Of a stretch of 8,530 nucleotides of DNA, positions 7,586-8,530 are shown piece after piece (the first letter of the stretch is position 1; every line of letters starts with the position of its first letter). Made by a program: the position numbers and the translations under genes. The stretch covers positions 1 through 8,530 of the forward strand of contig RFFY01000102.1 of NCBI GenBank assembly GCA_003697065.1, in the 5' to 3' direction. The stretch comes from Actinomyces sp. (GTDB lineage: Bacteria > Actinomycetota > Acidimicrobiia > Acidimicrobiales > Aldehydirespiratoraceae). The notes under the pieces were generated by a model. That model saw nothing but the letters and a program-made list of their open reading frames with translations. It ran no database searches and was not told the origin of the DNA.

Positions 7586-8428
7586 TCAGAGGGTGTCGGC
7601 GGCGGCGAGGTGGGCGAGGATCACCGGGACGAGATCGGGGGCGGCGGCGTCGGGCAGCTCGTGCCCGAGGCCCTCGACCACCACCAACCGGGCGCCGGCG
7701 ATACGTGAGGCCAGGGCCCGGGCGTGATCCAGTGGGAAGAGCGGATCGGCGTCGCCGTGGATGACGAGGGTCGACGCCTCCACGGCGGCCAGGGCGTCGA
7801 GGCGACTCGACGACTCGGTGGCGACGATCCCGTGCGCCGACCCGCTTTCGCCGGTGGCGCCGAGGGCGAGGTCGCGGCGGGCCCGCTCCCGCTCGGCCTC
7901 GAGGTCGACGGGGTACCTCGTCCCGGCGAACAGGGCCCGACGCCGCACCGCGCGCTCCACCGCCTCGGCGGGGGTCGCCGGCGGCGCCAGGAGGTGGAGA
8001 CGGGCCAACTCGGCGACCAGGGCGGCGTCGGGTTCGCTGAGTCGGGGATCGGGCCCGGGGGTCGTGGAGACGAGGGTGAGGCTGCGCACCCGGTCGGGAC
8101 GGTCGAGGGCGACCCGTTGGACGACCATTCCACCCAGGGCGCGACCCACCAGATGGGCCGTGGCGAGGCCCAGGACGTCGAGCAGTCCGACCAGGTCACC
8201 GGCGAGCTCGCCGAGACCGTCGGCGCCGAGCGTGCCCGACGAGCGGCCGCTGCCACGCTGGTCGTAGCGCACGACCCGGTGACCGGCGGCCACCAGGGGT
8301 TCGACCCAGGCCCGGCTCCAGTGGTGCGCCCCTTCGGCGGCCCCGGCGACGAGCACCACCGGTGAGCCCGCCGACGGCCCCTCGTCGTGGACCCACACCT
8401 CGATCTCGCCGACCCTCGTCCACGCCAC
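7586..8428 (-). CDS. Alpha/beta-hydrolase-fold protein with altered nucleophile
   Basis: This is a 280-residue cytoplasmic protein with no signal peptide. The fold shows in VVLVAGAAEGAHHW (24-37, strand 3 and oxyanion region), YDQRGSGRS (55-63), a nucleophile elbow HLVGRALGGM (92-101), a helical lid (about 130-205), HGDADPLFP (224-232) with Asp228 as likely acid, and GLGHELPD (253-260) with His256 as catalytic base. The elbow normally reads G-x-S-x-G but here is G-R-A-L-G, so the nucleophile Ser is Ala97 (codon GCC). Acid and base remain. It may therefore be a non-hydrolytic or unusual member. The start is set at GTG 8428 because similarity begins there (TRVGEIEVWVHDEG). An extension would be low-complexity and run into the divergent gene. 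No Shine-Dalgarno is seen, so the message may be leaderless. The substrate is unknown. Confidence 0.85.
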   Translation of the reverse strand: MAWTRVGEIEVWVHDEGPSAGSPVVLVAGAAEGAHHWSRAWVEPLVAAGHRVVRYDQRGSGRSSGTLGADGLGELAGDLVGLLDVLGLATAHLVGRALGGMVVQRVALDRPDRVRSLTLVSTTPGPDPRLSEPDAALVAELARLHLLAPPATPAEAVERAVRRRALFAGTRYPVDLEAERERARRDLALGATGESGSAHGIVATESSSRLDALAAVEASTLVIHGDADPLFPLDHARALASRIAGARLVVVEGLGHELPDAAAPDLVPVILAHLAAADTL

Positions 8429-8504
8429 GTGGCCATGATGCCCGCGTCCGGGCGGTCCGGGCCTGCCACGCTCCCGACCCGGGCCACCGGTACCCTCGAC
8501 CCCC
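8429..8504. promoter_or_regulatory. Divergent promoter region
   Basis: These 76 bp separate the minus-strand hydrolase from a plus-strand gene at the right edge. On the plus strand TACCCT (8491-8496) fits the TAnnnT -10 pattern and ends 8 nt before GTG 8505, the arrangement of actinobacterial leaderless transcripts. No good -35 is visible. GTCCGGGC is repeated at 8446-8453 and 8455-8462, which could be a regulator site. No clear -10 for the minus strand was found; CATCAT, read on that strand at 8439-8434, is a weak candidate. Confidence 0.4.
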
Positions 8505-8530
8505 GTGACCGACTCCCCCGCCACCGACAC
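8505..8530 (+). CDS. 5' end of a divergent gene, truncated by the window
   Basis: GTG at 8505 opens a frame reading VTDSPATD to the window edge. The evidence is the composition typical of actinobacterial N-termini (Val-Thr-Asp-Ser), the -10-like TACCCT 8 nt upstream, and the divergent placement relative to the hydrolase. There is no Shine-Dalgarno, so it would be leaderless. Eight codons are too few to identify a product. Confidence 0.4.

Noticed and set aside
8434..8436. ATG on the minus strand just upstream of the chosen hydrolase start.
   Set aside because: It is in a different reading frame whose product lacks the hydrolase motifs.

Overview
The window comes from a very GC-rich bacterium and looks actinobacterial. 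The evidence is strongly G/C-biased third codon positions, seven of eight inferred start codons being GTG, strong GGAGGTGA-type ribosome binding sites, stop/start overlaps, and an sdhC-sdhA-sdhB order with one large five-helix cytochrome b subunit. A member of Acidimicrobiia or a related Actinomycetota lineage is a reasonable guess, but the sequence does not settle it.

Region 1 (81-3612, + strand) is a complete three-gene type-B succinate dehydrogenase (succinate:quinone oxidoreductase) operon. SdhC anchors the complex in the membrane and carries heme-ligand histidines. SdhA is the FAD-binding catalytic subunit. SdhB carries the three iron-sulfur clusters. The genes are translationally coupled: sdhC and sdhA overlap by 4 nt, and the sdhA stop lies inside the sdhB ribosome binding site. 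Together they oxidise succinate to fumarate and pass electrons to a membrane quinone, joining the TCA cycle to respiration. No promoter is recognisable in the 80 nt before sdhC.

Region 2 (3613-4249) has no conventional gene but is full of structure. It holds a GC-rich hairpin just after sdhB, a 19-bp palindrome, a plausible promoter (TTGACC-17-GACAGT) overlapped by a CRP/GlxR-like palindrome, a very strong Shine-Dalgarno followed by a 15-codon ORF, and a perfect 14-bp-stem hairpin about 120 nt further on. This arrangement suggests a short independent transcript of about 280 nt (small RNA, leader or small-protein mRNA). It is the least explained part of the window. The last 220 nt carry a 16-bp tandem repeat and short palindromes and probably contain the promoter of the next operon.

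Region 3 (4250-7490, + strand) is a tightly coupled three-gene unit. Its genes encode an exported, C-terminally membrane-anchored protein of three repeated NEW3/Ig-like domains, an ABC transporter ATPase, and an ABC-2 type permease. The architecture suggests an exporter or envelope system with a large extracytoplasmic accessory protein. The substrate is unknown.

Region 4 (7491-8530) starts with a long hairpin and a G-quadruplex-capable G tract between convergent genes. Next comes a minus-strand alpha/beta-hydrolase-fold protein whose nucleophile-elbow serine is replaced by alanine. At the right edge is the first codons of a divergent plus-strand gene, apparently leaderless.
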